From Diphasiastrum complanatum (taxonomy: Eukaryota; Streptophyta; Lycopodiopsida; Lycopodiales; Lycopodiaceae): DNA of 64,000 nucleotides. Location of the stretch: assembly GCA_029204225.1 (NCBI GenBank), contig CM055109.1:46498966-46562965 (forward strand). Reading direction: 5' to 3'. A program made the translations under genes and the position numbers. Under the pieces are notes generated by a model, which searched no databases, was not told the origin of the DNA, and saw only the letters and a program-made list of their open reading frames with translations. Shown in pieces: positions 37,330-47,699 of the stretch. Numbering within the stretch: position 1 is the first letter of the stretch; each line of letters begins with the position of its first letter.

Positions 37330-37650
37330 TCAATAATCTCAAGCATACATTCTGACATGATACTGAACGCAATAAAAAGGATAGATTGAGCACAAAACAA
37401 TTGCGGATGAAACTGCGTACTTTAAGCTATCTCTGAGTAACTGAAAACTTTGTATGATGCACTTCCACTAATAAGCAGTAAACGCAAATAACAATACTCT
37501 AATTGAACTCTGAAAGAAAGTTTCTAAAGAGAAAGAGAGTTATAGAAGTCTTTGATGATCAGCTATTTATACTAAAGCAATTAACGCGCATCCCGTAGGA
37601 CATCTACTTAGGTCGCAGATCGCAATAGCCAGTTGACCATAATGTGCTGG
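37330..37650 (-). repeat. LTR-like repeat, copy 1 (partner at 38580-38980)
   Basis: Shares ordered blocks with 38580-38980, such as GCATACATTCTGA, GCAATAAA, GCGTACT, CTATTTATACTAA and CTGGCATCCATCC. The second copy lies next to the Copia RNase H at 39435, so both are probably diverged LTRs of that family. Confidence 0.55.
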
Positions 37651-38579
37651 CATCCATCCAATTAGGACTTTTCGGAAATTTACTTGCAAGTAGTTAGGGC
37701 AAGTCTTTAGCTTGATATCAAGTGAAATAATAATTATCTTTCATCGACATGGCCTACGTCTTCGACTTTTGTCGATGTCGAAGAAACGAATTAGCAACAA
37801 TCTGCAGCAAGCAAGGAGGAAGAAGTCGAATATCATCCATCTCTGTTGCATCAACATTTTGCTTTGATTAGGAGATAGCGAAGTTTAAGCCTCTGTCAAG
37901 TCAGTTTGGAGTGACTTCTGCAGGTTTCACATGCCACCTTGCTGTACTGGGACCTTGTGCAAGGCAAAAGCTTATCTGGATGCCTTCATTGACTGACTCG
38001 GAGGTGAAGAAAAAATGTCTTCATTTCAACTTCTAACAGTAGCACAGATTTGTGAAGCACGAGAATCCCAGTAGAAATTTCTTCCTGCTCTGCAACGCGG
38101 CTAGCAATCAAATCCCCCCTCCTCCTCCTCCCTACTCGGCTCTCTACCTCGGCTCGAGTTAGAACAAGGTTTGGGACCATATATGCATGTGTAGAGTATC
38201 AATAGCAGTCTATGTATAAGATAGTTAGGACCTTGCATTTCCACATGCACAGGGGGTCCTAGAGCCTATATGAGGAGGCCAGACTCACCGTACTACACCA
38301 TCATTGTCGAAAAGTGGTGTGCAGAAGATAGGACTAGCTCGAAAAGAAACATATGAAAATAATTCGTGTGTCAAAAGAAAACCTTTAGTGCATGGCAGAA
38401 AAACTATCTTCATCTTTCCAATGCATGACTATGCCTATCAATTTCAAACAAGACAATAGTGATAGAAATCACGTTTGAACTTTTAGTAACTAACTTTGAA
38501 ATCGCCAATACTACAATGATTACGTAGCCAAAGAATTAAGCCTTGAAAATTATCAAACAAATAATTAGTCGCGAAGAAC

Positions 38580-39427
38580 TCCAGAAAACGCATACATTCT
38601 GAGACGAAGCTGAATGCAATAAAGAGTAGTATTGATTCAAAACGAAACAGAAGTAAATGAGTACAATAAGTTGCAGATCGAAGCCGCGTACTCTATGCTA
38701 TCTTTGAGCAGCTAAAATAAAAGTCTAAATTAATGCGCAATGTTGATAAGCAGTAGCGCAATAGCAATCTCTAAAACAACTCTAAGAAGTGAGCTAGAAT
38801 GCTCAGGAGTGTTCAAGCTCGCAGGCTTGAGAGAGAGAGAGAGCCAACTATTCGAATGTTTATGATAATTCTAATTTTCAATGAATTTAAACTGTATGAA
38901 TATGAACAACTATTTATACTAAGAAATTAGGTCATCAATTGCAATCGCCAGTTGGCTGGTGATCCACTGGCATCCATCCGGTCCTTGTCATTGATTGATA
39001 AGCAGTGAAATTGGCCATAAATATTTTGTCTGCATAAATGAATAATAATTGTAGCTCTGCAGAAATGAACTAAAACAGCCACAGGTGACACTGTTGAGTT
39101 TTTCGTGAAAAAGATGAAAAAGAGAAGGTGCTCTTAAATCTCATTTAGGGTTGCCCCACACTTTGCTAGAGTCATTTCCTTACATTTGAGGCTCTTTGAA
39201 AAAAGCGCAAAATGCGACACTGTGATTTTACATGAGATTTCTGTTAGGTGAAAAATGCGAAAAAGGCGGCGTTGCATTTTCAACGAGATTCTTGACAGGC
39301 GAAAAATGCGACACTGTCATAAACTCTATGTAATTCTGCAAACTGTGTAAATACACGAGAAAATCCGCAGAACTTGATAAAGATTATAACTGATTATTTG
39401 ATCAGTAAGAAGGAGAATAATCCAACA
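38580..39427 (-). repeat. Probable 3' LTR of the 39-40 kb Copia fragment
   Basis: On the minus strand a purine run (AATAAGAGGGAG) is followed by TGTTGGATTATTC starting at 39427, directly after the RNase H stop. This is the standard polypurine tract and LTR start. The distal border is estimated from similarity to 37330-37650 and may be off by tens of bases. Confidence 0.5.
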
Positions 39428-39434
39428 CTCCCTC

Positions 39435-40330
39435 TTATTCTAAATCCTTGAATGCCTTAACCTTCAAACTTAGTTCTACAAAGAATCTTCTGTGTGATTC
39501 CAAACTTAATGCTTTGGTAAAAATATCAGTTGTCATATCTTGCGTTCTACAGTATTGAAGTCTGACCTCTTCGTTGAGAGCTTTGCTTCTGACAAAATAA
39601 TACTTCAGTTCAATGTGCTTAGTCCTGGAATGAAATCTAGGATTGGCTGATAAAGCGATGGCACTTTGATTATCACAAAATAATGTCGTCGAAGCATATT
39701 GATTAAGACCGATATCTGAGAGTAAGTTCCTCAACCAAATTGCTTCCTTTGTAGCTTTAGAGGCTGCGATATACTCCGATTCAGTGGAAGATAGAGCTAT
39801 CGAAGATTGCTTGCGACTATTCCAAAAAATTGGACCACTGTTGAGGAAGAATGTAAATCCGGAAGTAGATTTACGAGTGTCTACATCTCCTGCCCAACTC
39901 ACATATGTGTAACCACTGAGGAAATTGAGTTTGTCATTCCCGATTGCTCCATAACAAATGCAAAAGTCCATAGTAGCTCAAAGATATCTCATGACTCTGA
40001 TAAGATCCTTCCAATGTGTTATACCAGGATTAGTCATAAACTGACTAAGAGAGCTCACTGCAAAAGCTATGTCTGGTCTGGTACAGATCATGGCGTACTG
40101 GTCCTTTGACAATTTAAGTCCTCGTTCCATTGACGAGAGAGCTAACTTGCAATTGATCATATTATATTTGACTAAAATGTTGTAGATGTACCTCTATTGT
40201 GGAATGTACACCAACTTCTGTTTTATGTCTCTATGGATTTGTGTACCAAGGCAAAAATGAGCTTCGTCTAGATCGGTCATATCGAATTCGAAAGATAATG
40301 TTGTCTTGGCTTCTTTTATCAAATCGGTAC
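39435..40330 (-). pseudogene. Copia reverse transcriptase end and RNase H
   Basis: From 40330 the minus strand reads the RT segment FDMTDLDEAHFCLG, then the RT/RNase H connection ([16 protein letters not shown]) and RNase H with GDVDTRKSTSGF, SSTESEYIAASKA, FCDNQSAIALSANP and HSRTKHIEL. The RNase H part (39435-39971) is an intact 178-residue frame. A stop separates it from the RT piece. The RT catalytic YVDD lies upstream and is absent, because the Gypsy element starts at 40331. It is closely related to the plus-strand Copia at 51-56 kb, sharing LLSDI.LNQY and DNQSAIALSANPRF. Confidence 0.85.
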
Positions 40331-41083
40331 TGTAGTGGGTTTCTTTCCTTGCCTAACCTGAATCCAAGATCTAGTCAATCTAGCATCATAGAGATGGAGT
40401 TAGTTGTCATGCGTAGGTTCGTTCCCATGAGAGCGATAGTTTAGTTCAGATTTCCGCATAAATGGAAGATCTAAATCTAACTCTACATCCATTAACCCTA
40501 CTCATTAACACTAAGATCCATTAACACTACGATTCACAACAAAGATAGCTTACTCTTTCTCTCTCTCTCTCTTTCTCTCTCATAAAAAGTATAATAACAC
40601 TGAATCCCAATAACATTCAGATCCAATAATTAGCAAAATCCAAAAAAAGCATGAGAGATGGAGAAGGGAAGAAGAAGAGCAAGGACATTCATCAATTCAT
40701 TTCTGAAGAGAACCAATCTACTTTATTGAAATGAGAAAATGAACATGAGGAGCAACTCGAGTTGGTCCCTTCTTATGGTAGAGAGGAGGACCCTGGCCTC
40801 TGAATCCTATTGGTCCAGTCTTGCCTCTCTTTTTATTCAAATTTAAAAAAGTGTGGGAACCATCAAAATTGGAGGGAAACCCAACTTTATTCACTAACTT
40901 GACATCTAGGCCATGTGACATTAAAAGTCCCGCAAAAAGGCCTAAAGTCCTTTTATTGACTTTTAACTAATCAATCAAATAACTATGTGATCATCGGGTT
41001 GGACTTACACACACAAGGTGCCAAATCCCTCTCACTTATTAACTAGTGTTAGGGTTGCCTTGGGATTCGCAAACCCTCCAACA
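40331..41083 (-). repeat. Probable 3' LTR of the Gypsy element
   Basis: Minus-strand ends are TGTTGGAGGG (at 41083) and ACCCACTACA (at 40331). The block is non-coding, contains a CT microsatellite (40552-40581), and begins exactly where the Copia RT reading stops. A 5' LTR could not be found upstream of the element, so the borders rest on the TG...CA ends and on the interrupted Copia. Confidence 0.55.
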
Positions 41084-41089
41084 GTATCC

Positions 41090-42540
41090 CTCACCAAAAC
41101 TGGTGGCGGTCCCACGACACCTGCAATATGCAGTTATTGGGGACTTTTATTGGCTTCGCGCCGAATCTTGATTAAATGGTACTACACCTTCTCCATAAAG
41201 TCGAGGCGTGCAGTATTAAAATCCAAATTGTGTGACGGAAAACAACGATGGGCTTCGGCAATGCACTTGGAGGTTGTCCATGATGTGAAGCGTAATTCCC
41301 AGGAGCCTCCCATCATTGCTGCACGAAAATATAAACGAGCAACCGGCAGCTAATCTTTGATTTGCTGTGAGGCCATCGGCTTATTTGGATCGACTGCCAG
41401 AGGAGGGAGACAATAATCCCATCGGGTTGCCATTGACGCCAACAGAGTTAGATCTTTAGCAAACATTGCCGATTGTCGCACCGTTGGATCTGGAGAGTGG
41501 ACATATTCTCTCTGATAGGCTTGTAAGGCACAGTGGAAATCAACTGAGATTGTCCAACTGTAGGGCTGATGGATGATTGGCCAATTGGGCATATGGATGG
41601 TGATCTTGTCCATAGCCAACCCCAAATCTTTCCATTTGTTTCTTCGTGACATTGGCACGTAATAGGAATCTACTTGCAATTGGCGAGCGCTGGCGACATA
41701 ACTCTTAATTGATGTCGGAGTTTTTTCAAAAATAGTGATTCTCCATGTCGGATGCTCTCCCAATGCAGGTATTTTATCCAACTCTTTGTCGGCCTCTATC
41801 TTAGAGGTCTTAAACTTCAGAACCCATCCACCACGCGAGGACTCATGCGGATGTTGCTTTAAGAAGGTCTAGATCTGGTCCTCGACACTGATGGGCCTTC
41901 TGAATAGAGGTGTGGTCCTTGATGAGGATGGATTTGCTTGTACTGCCAGTAAGATTGGCGGTGGTTCGGCGATATCTGGAGCTCCCCCCTTGTCCATGCT
42001 CGAATCTACCCCTGTATCCATTGGTACAGCTTCTTGGTGCGGAGGGGAGAATTGCGGCATGACCAGTACGGGGATTTGTGGTCCGGCTTCCAACACTTGA
42101 GCAACTGCTTTTTCATAGGCGGTGATGGTCTCCTTAGCCTTTGCCAACTCGGTTGAAGCTGCTCCTTTGAATCTGTCAAAGCGGCCTTGAAATCCCTGAA
42201 GGGCCACTTTGTATGTCTCCACTTTCTTGAACAAATACTCAATCTACGTCGGTGTGATCGGATGATCTGGTATTTGTGTTGAAGATACACATCACGTTCA
42301 AGGGTGGTCGCATCCAATTCACCTTGAAGCTGCGTGCGATCTTGTTCGGCCATCTATAATTGACCCTTCAACAGCTGCACCTGTTGCTTTGCATCCTGCA
42401 CGGTCTTATCCACTCGATCTTGTGCGGTTGTCAAGGCATTTTGTAGGGAGCTGATGTAGTCTTCCAAGCGATCAGCTTGTTGCTGGGCCAACTTCTTTTC
42501 GGCTTCAGCCTTGTCTTCATCATCCACTTCAATGTTAACT
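41090..42540 (-). pseudogene. Coiled-coil reading frame in the integrase position of the Gypsy element
   Basis: Immediately after the end of RNase H (ADHIPRIES) comes a predicted coiled coil of about 120 residues (KAEAEKKLAQQQADRLED onward). A second helical block, FKKVETYKVALQGF, follows, then a proline-rich linker, then about 140 residues without a domain I know (PTWRITIFEKTPTSIKSY ... WDYCLPPLA). The pieces connect in frame through TAG stops at 42354-42356, 41869-41871 and 41350-41352, with one frameshift near 42240. It occupies the length of an integrase but shows no integrase signature. It could be an extra retroelement ORF or captured host sequence. Confidence 0.5.
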
Positions 42541-42902
42541 GGTGCGGATTCGATTCGCGGAATGTGATCGGCTAGATAATGTTGTTTCCCCTTTCGAACT
42601 ACAATTTGAAAGTCAAATTCAGTCAATAACAATAATCGTCTTGCAATACGTCCAGTATTGCACGTCTTGTTTACCAAGTAAAGTAACGGTGGATGATCCG
42701 TATAATATGCAAAGTGCATTTCCATGAGGTAGTGACAAAATTTTTGAACAGAAAAAATCATGGCCAATGCCTCACGTTCTGTTGTTGAATAATTCTTTTC
42801 TAGATCTGTAAGCTGTCTGCTTGCAAATCGTATAGGATAATCCTTCTTATAGTCACCTGGCTGCATCAAAACTAATCCAATGGCATATTTTGAAGCATCC
42901 AT
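42354..42902 (-). pseudogene. Gypsy RNase H and start of the coiled coil
   Basis: The frame opens MDASKYAIGLVLMQPG, then PIRFASRQLTDLEKNYSTTERE (with the catalytic Glu of the TERE motif), then YYTDHPPLLYL and RKGKQHYLADHIPR, which is the Ty3/Gypsy RNase H. The remaining 60 residues turn into a coiled coil. It is separated from the reverse transcriptase by a single in-frame TAA at 42915-42917, and ends at a TAG with the frame continuing beyond. Confidence 0.85.
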
Positions 42903-42914
42903 ATGAACATGACA

Positions 42915-44333
42915 TTATATCGTCCAATCTAGAGAATGCAGTATTGGTGCTGAAGTTAATCCTTTTTTTAATTTTTCAACGGCTTCTAACGCTTCTACTG
43001 TCCAAATTGAAACAATAGTCAGTTTGTATATAGGTCGTGCTAAATCCGCAAAAAAGATAATAAAGATTCGATAGTAGTTCGCATGATCCATAAACACGTA
43101 AGCTCCACGAATTGTTGCTGGCGGTGGCAATCCCACAATAACTTTGATCTTAGAATAATCTGTGGCAATACCATGTCTTGATATCACATGTCGAAGCACA
43201 ACTCCGTGGGAAACCCATATCTGACATTTTTCTGGATTAAGAGAAATCTGATATTTGCGACATCTTTCAAATACTTTTTCCAATCGATTCACGTGGTCTG
43301 TATCTGTACTATAAACTCCCAAGTCGTCCAAGTAAATTTCAAGGAATTTCTGTAGATAATCTTGAAAAGCAAATTGCATTACTCTTTGGAATGAACTTGG
43401 TGCATTATAGAGTCCAAACGACATTATTTTGTAAGCATAAGTGCCCCATTCTATTGCAAAAGCGGTTTTGTGGCGATCGGCAGGTACGATCTTAACCTGG
43501 TTGTAACCACTAAATCCATCCAGAAAACTATAAGCTTCTGCTCCAGCAAGGCGATCCAAAATGCTTTCAGTAAAAGGTAACAGAAAGTGATCCTTCCGCG
43601 TCACTTTGTTCAACGCTTTGAGGTTCACACAGATCCTCAATTTCTCATTTTTCTTAGAAACAATGACAATCGGTGAAATCCATTCAGTATGCTCGATCTC
43701 ATAAATAAAATCGGCGTCAAGCAATCTCTGAAGTTCTTTCTTTATCAGATCCGCTACATTAGGATTACAGCGATAGAACTTTGTAACCTTTCGAACTACA
43801 TCAGGTACTAAAGGTATGGTCTGTTCAATCACTGATGTTGGAATATCCTTCAAATCTTGATAAGTCCATGCAAAGAAATCTTGATACTTAATAAGTAACA
43901 AGCGGAGTGCTTGATACTGTTTAGGAGTAAGTTGTGATCCAACTTGTACAATCTTTTTCGGTTCTCCTGGCTCGGCAAGATTCATTGGCTGTGTCTTAGC
44001 TGGGCCATCGTAAACTTCTTTAGATTCTAGCATGTGTTCTTCATGTTCACGATGTGCTTTAGGTAACATGATAACCACATCATCCAGTGTATAACGTTTA
44101 AAATGCTCGGGCATATCATGCTGGACTACGTTTGCTTGTTCTTTTTCAAAAGGACTTGTCTTGGATCTTTGTTTAGCCTTCTTAGCAGGAATTGATCGTG
44201 GAGGTGATGACTTTCGAGATGATAAATCTTTCTTCAAAGGTGAAGACTTCCTAGATGATGATGTCTTAATAGAAATCTGACTTGAAGAATCATCCTCGAC
44301 TTTTCCTTTGTCTTTATCCAATAAAGGTGACAC
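42915..44333 (-). pseudogene. Gypsy reverse transcriptase
   Basis: A 472-residue frame. After a Ser/Lys-rich linker come the RT motifs: WISPIVIVSKKN, RICVNLKALNKVT, FLDGFSGYNQVKI, KTAFAIEWGTYAYKIMSFGL, SSFQRVMQFAF and the catalytic YLDDLGVYS (YxDD form). LNPEKCQIWVSHGVVLRHVIS and the thumb follow. It copies element RNA to DNA in cytoplasmic particles. The frame is long and the active site is intact, but gag and RNase H are separated from it by stops, so the element as a whole is dead or needs help in trans. Confidence 0.9.
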
Positions 44334-44343
44334 TTCCTTTGAA

Positions 44344-45202
44344 TCAATGATTTTTCCATTTCAGGACCGTATTATAATGTTGCTTAGCTTGTTTCTTCAT
44401 CATCGATCCTGTGATCCGGTCTTCCTTCAATATAACTACTTTGGGCGGTTTGATTAAGGGTTCATCAGGAACATTATGCACTCCAAATCTGGTCGGATCC
44501 ATATGATTTAGAATCTGCTTATCCGTAAGTTCTGCATTGCCATCATAAGTCAAGGCATGACTTACAGGAATGAGTTCATCCTCAATCGGATCTGGTATAG
44601 GTTCCATTGATATCCAGGCTACATTTAGCACACTTAGTGAAAACGTGAATGGTGTATCCAAAGTTCAATCTAATAAGGAAATCTTGCTCAAATCTGATTG
44701 ATTATCTTGTTGACACATATATTCTGCTGTACAGTCAATTGTTGCAAGAGCTTCATTCCAATTGACCATATCTGTTTGAGAATCCTAAAATTTTCTGTGG
44801 TCGGTCACAAGTGTGATCCGTTGTTGACGAATTATCATCCTCTTTTTGAACCACTGGTTTGATAGTCCAAGTTGTAGGATTAATTTTAACTGCACATTCA
44901 CGATTTTCAAAAGTGATTTTTTCAGTACCCCAGTTATGAATTACTTGTGCAACTCGTAACCATGGACGTCCCAATAGAACTCGGTAAACATTAGGCGCTT
45001 CTGGTAAGTCCATCACTACGAAAGTAATGACGAACTGTACTCTTGCAATCCTGACAGGTATATCTTCCACCATTCCTCGTGGACGAACTGTCATTAGATC
45101 AGCTAGCTTAATAGCAAAAGTAGCAGGTTTGATCTTTGTAAGGCCCCATTTTGCACGTAGCTTTGTAGAGATCAGGTTAACTCCTGAACCGCCATCCATC
45201 AC
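44344..45202 (-). pseudogene. Gypsy aspartic protease and linker
   Basis: MMDGGSGVNLIS at the start holds the protease active-site loop (D-G-G/S-G form), followed by FVITFVVMDLPEAPNVYRVLLGRPWL, the second conserved protease block. It processes the polyprotein. A stop at 44753 separates it from the linker frame (44661-44344), and a frameshift separates the linker from the RT frame. Confidence 0.75.
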
Positions 45203-45599
45203 GGCTGCTTCTTTAGGAAATTGTCTATGTTGTATCGGCAGAGTGATATTCTTTTGTTCACTTTCCCAAGCGGCTCCAACGTGGAGTACTTCGTTATATT
45301 ATTCAAATCCAGCACAAAAAAGCGGCTCCTGATGGACTCATGGTTCTTCTTCAGCTAACTTTTGCACTAAGACTTTTTTTGCTTTTGGCACCAACTTCAG
45401 GAATTCTCCCAATGAAATATTGATCTTACTAGACAAAATGTTCATGAGTAGTTCTGTTTGCGGTGCTTCTGGTTCAGTCATCTTGAAGGGTTCTTCAAGA
45501 TGATGTAACTGATCATTCATATCCATACGTAAATTTCCTGAAGGCTGCAATGGTGAAGACCGAACTTCAGCTGTTGATTTAGCAGCTTCAGGCCCCTCT

Positions 45600-47126
45600 T
45601 CTTCTTGCAGATGTTTAATCCACTATCTCATATATTGATATCTTCGTTTTTCCAGCGTTAAGATTTGGATATTTGCTTTTGTGCTCTAGTGACCACCATC
45701 AAGGATGCACTTGGTTTATTCTGAGCTACTGATCCTTGCTTGATTGTTATCAAATTTACAGGTGTTGTAGCTGGTGGTGGCTTTGGTCTTGCTGGACAGT
45801 CTTTATAGCAATGCCCATAACCACAGTCACGACAGAATGGTACAAATTTCTCTTTATTTGGACATTCTACAACTCTGTGATTTTCTCAAGATGCAAAGCA
45901 TCCAAGCGATGCTCTGGTCCAATTTCTAGAAACCTGTTGTTGAGCAGCAGCATAAATGGCATACTTTTCTGAAGATCCACCTTCCTGATCATTACCATAG
46001 TTCCATTGCTCGCACTTTCGTAAGGTTCTAGTTCCATCAAATTGGCAAGAGGAGCGGAGTGCTTTGGTGGGGCAGGTAAAGCTAAACATTTTGGGTATCC
46101 AAGAGCAGATTGTCGTGGTCTTAGTGTTAAATGACCTCCATAGTGTGGTTCTCGATATCCCATCTGGGCATACCATTGTTGAATTATCCAAGGGTTGAAG
46201 TTGCAAAAAGCAGTCTCATGATCAGGTGAATTACACAGATGGCAAACACTGAGTTTCATTCGTTTTTTCAATTGAGGACACTCGTTCCCTATGTGATTTC
46301 CTGTACAAATAGAACACCAGACATTTTCCCTGGTAGGAAAAGTCTTTGCATGGTTTTCAGGTTCCTTGTTTGATTCCCCGTGGAAATTTTCCAGTGCTTT
46401 GATCTTCTCATCAAATTGCAACTGCAACTTTTCCATCTGTTTCTGCTGGTTCTTCCCAAGTTTCTCGAACTCATTGAGCATCATTTCTGCAGTAGCATTG
46501 GCATTCGTTGATGCAATAGTGGTGGATGTCGTAGTAGTCTACCCTGCTGTATAAGGCAACATACTGATATTTGGCTCTTCATCTGAATCTTCATCCTCCT
46601 CCCGAATTGCATCGTCCATAGCATTTTGCAAGGGTGCATACTCATTATGGCGTTTCAACTCACGTCTGATCCGTTTAAGTAGACCTGACAAAAACCACAT
46701 AATCATGGCATTTTCGTTAATCAGCTCAGGTTCGCATTCAGATCTAAGACGTTTCACCCGTTCAATGTAATCTCGAACCATTTCTCGCTTTCCCATTTTA
46801 ATTTTACTTAAAAGTAGGAAAGGGTCTTCCATAAACTTTCGCGATTTGAACCGTGTGATAAGGGCTCGCTTAAAAACCTCCCAATCTGTACGTTCAATTT
46901 CATCTTGGTTATAGTACCAATCTTGTGCTGCGCTTGTTAAGGCCATAGGAAACAACTTAAGTTTATCTTGAGGATAAATCTCACCATAGACTTCATAGGA
47001 TTCAACATAGATCTAAAGAAATCTAACTGGATCTGTTAATCCATTATATTTGGGTAGATCCGATTGGGGTGCTCTTCTAACAATAATTGGATTGACTTCC
47101 TGTGGAGCAGCTCCAGGGGTAGCCAT
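45600..47126 (-). pseudogene. Gypsy gag with three zinc-knuckle motifs
   Basis: The start codon at 47126 opens MATPGAAPQEVNP. After a TAG at 47013-47015 the frame continues into the retrotransposon gag domain: LFPMALTSAAQDWYY, WEVFKRALITRF and MVRDYIERVKRLRSECEPEL (46955-46539). Then come CSICTGNHIGNECP and CHLCNSPDHETAFC (46484-45867) and, after a frameshift, CRDCGYGHCYKDCP (about 45830). These three cysteine motifs would bind RNA. Several stops and frameshifts make it non-functional. Confidence 0.8.
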
Positions 47127-47309
47127 CTTTACAAATTTAGATTAAGCAGACAATGAGATTGGATCTAAATTTTTTAATCACAACTATCTCAGATCAGATC
47201 TACTAGATCTATTCCATTTTTCAAGAATCTGATTCTATATCATGAAAAAGTTTTCGATATTTGATCAATCGATACTTCTCAAAAATGACGATTAGCAAAG
47301 ACATGGACT

Positions 47310-47690
47310 TGCCAGATTTTTAATAATAACCGTATGGGTCTGGTGGCCATTCCTTATAACCTTGTTTATCGACAAATGGGTAGCCGACACCATCCATCAG
47401 AGGATCCCATGATAAGTGGTTGATATTGATCCTCATAGTTCGGCTCTACTTCTCCCAGTGGTATTGTTGTGGTCTCTCTCAATTCATAATGTGGATAAGA
47501 TGTGCTTGCTTGACTGCTTAGTCCATATAGGTATTCGTGGTATGCTTTAACCTAAAGACTTTCTTCATCAGTCAATCTTTCTAATTGAGGACAAGGTGTA
47601 GACATTGCAGGCGTTGGTTCTTGCTGTACAATTGAACTTTTTGAGCTTGAATTCCCTGAATTTGGCCTTTTAAGCACTGTTATACCCAGA
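47310..47690 (-). pseudogene. Upstream reading frame 5' of Gypsy gag
   Basis: The minus strand reads about 90 residues with sensible composition (CPQLERLTDEES, then after a TAG VKAYHEYLYGLSSQ, ETTTIPLGEVEPNYED), and after a frame change PFVDKQGYKEWPPDPYGYY. It lies just before the gag ATG and could be an extra upstream ORF or a longer gag start. No domain is recognised. Confidence 0.4.
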
Positions 47691-47699
47691 TTTTGGCAC

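Noticed and set aside
41018-41353. 111-codon plus-strand frame at the Gypsy LTR border
   Set aside because: It spans the LTR edge and opposes the element's coding strand, so it is likely a shadow.
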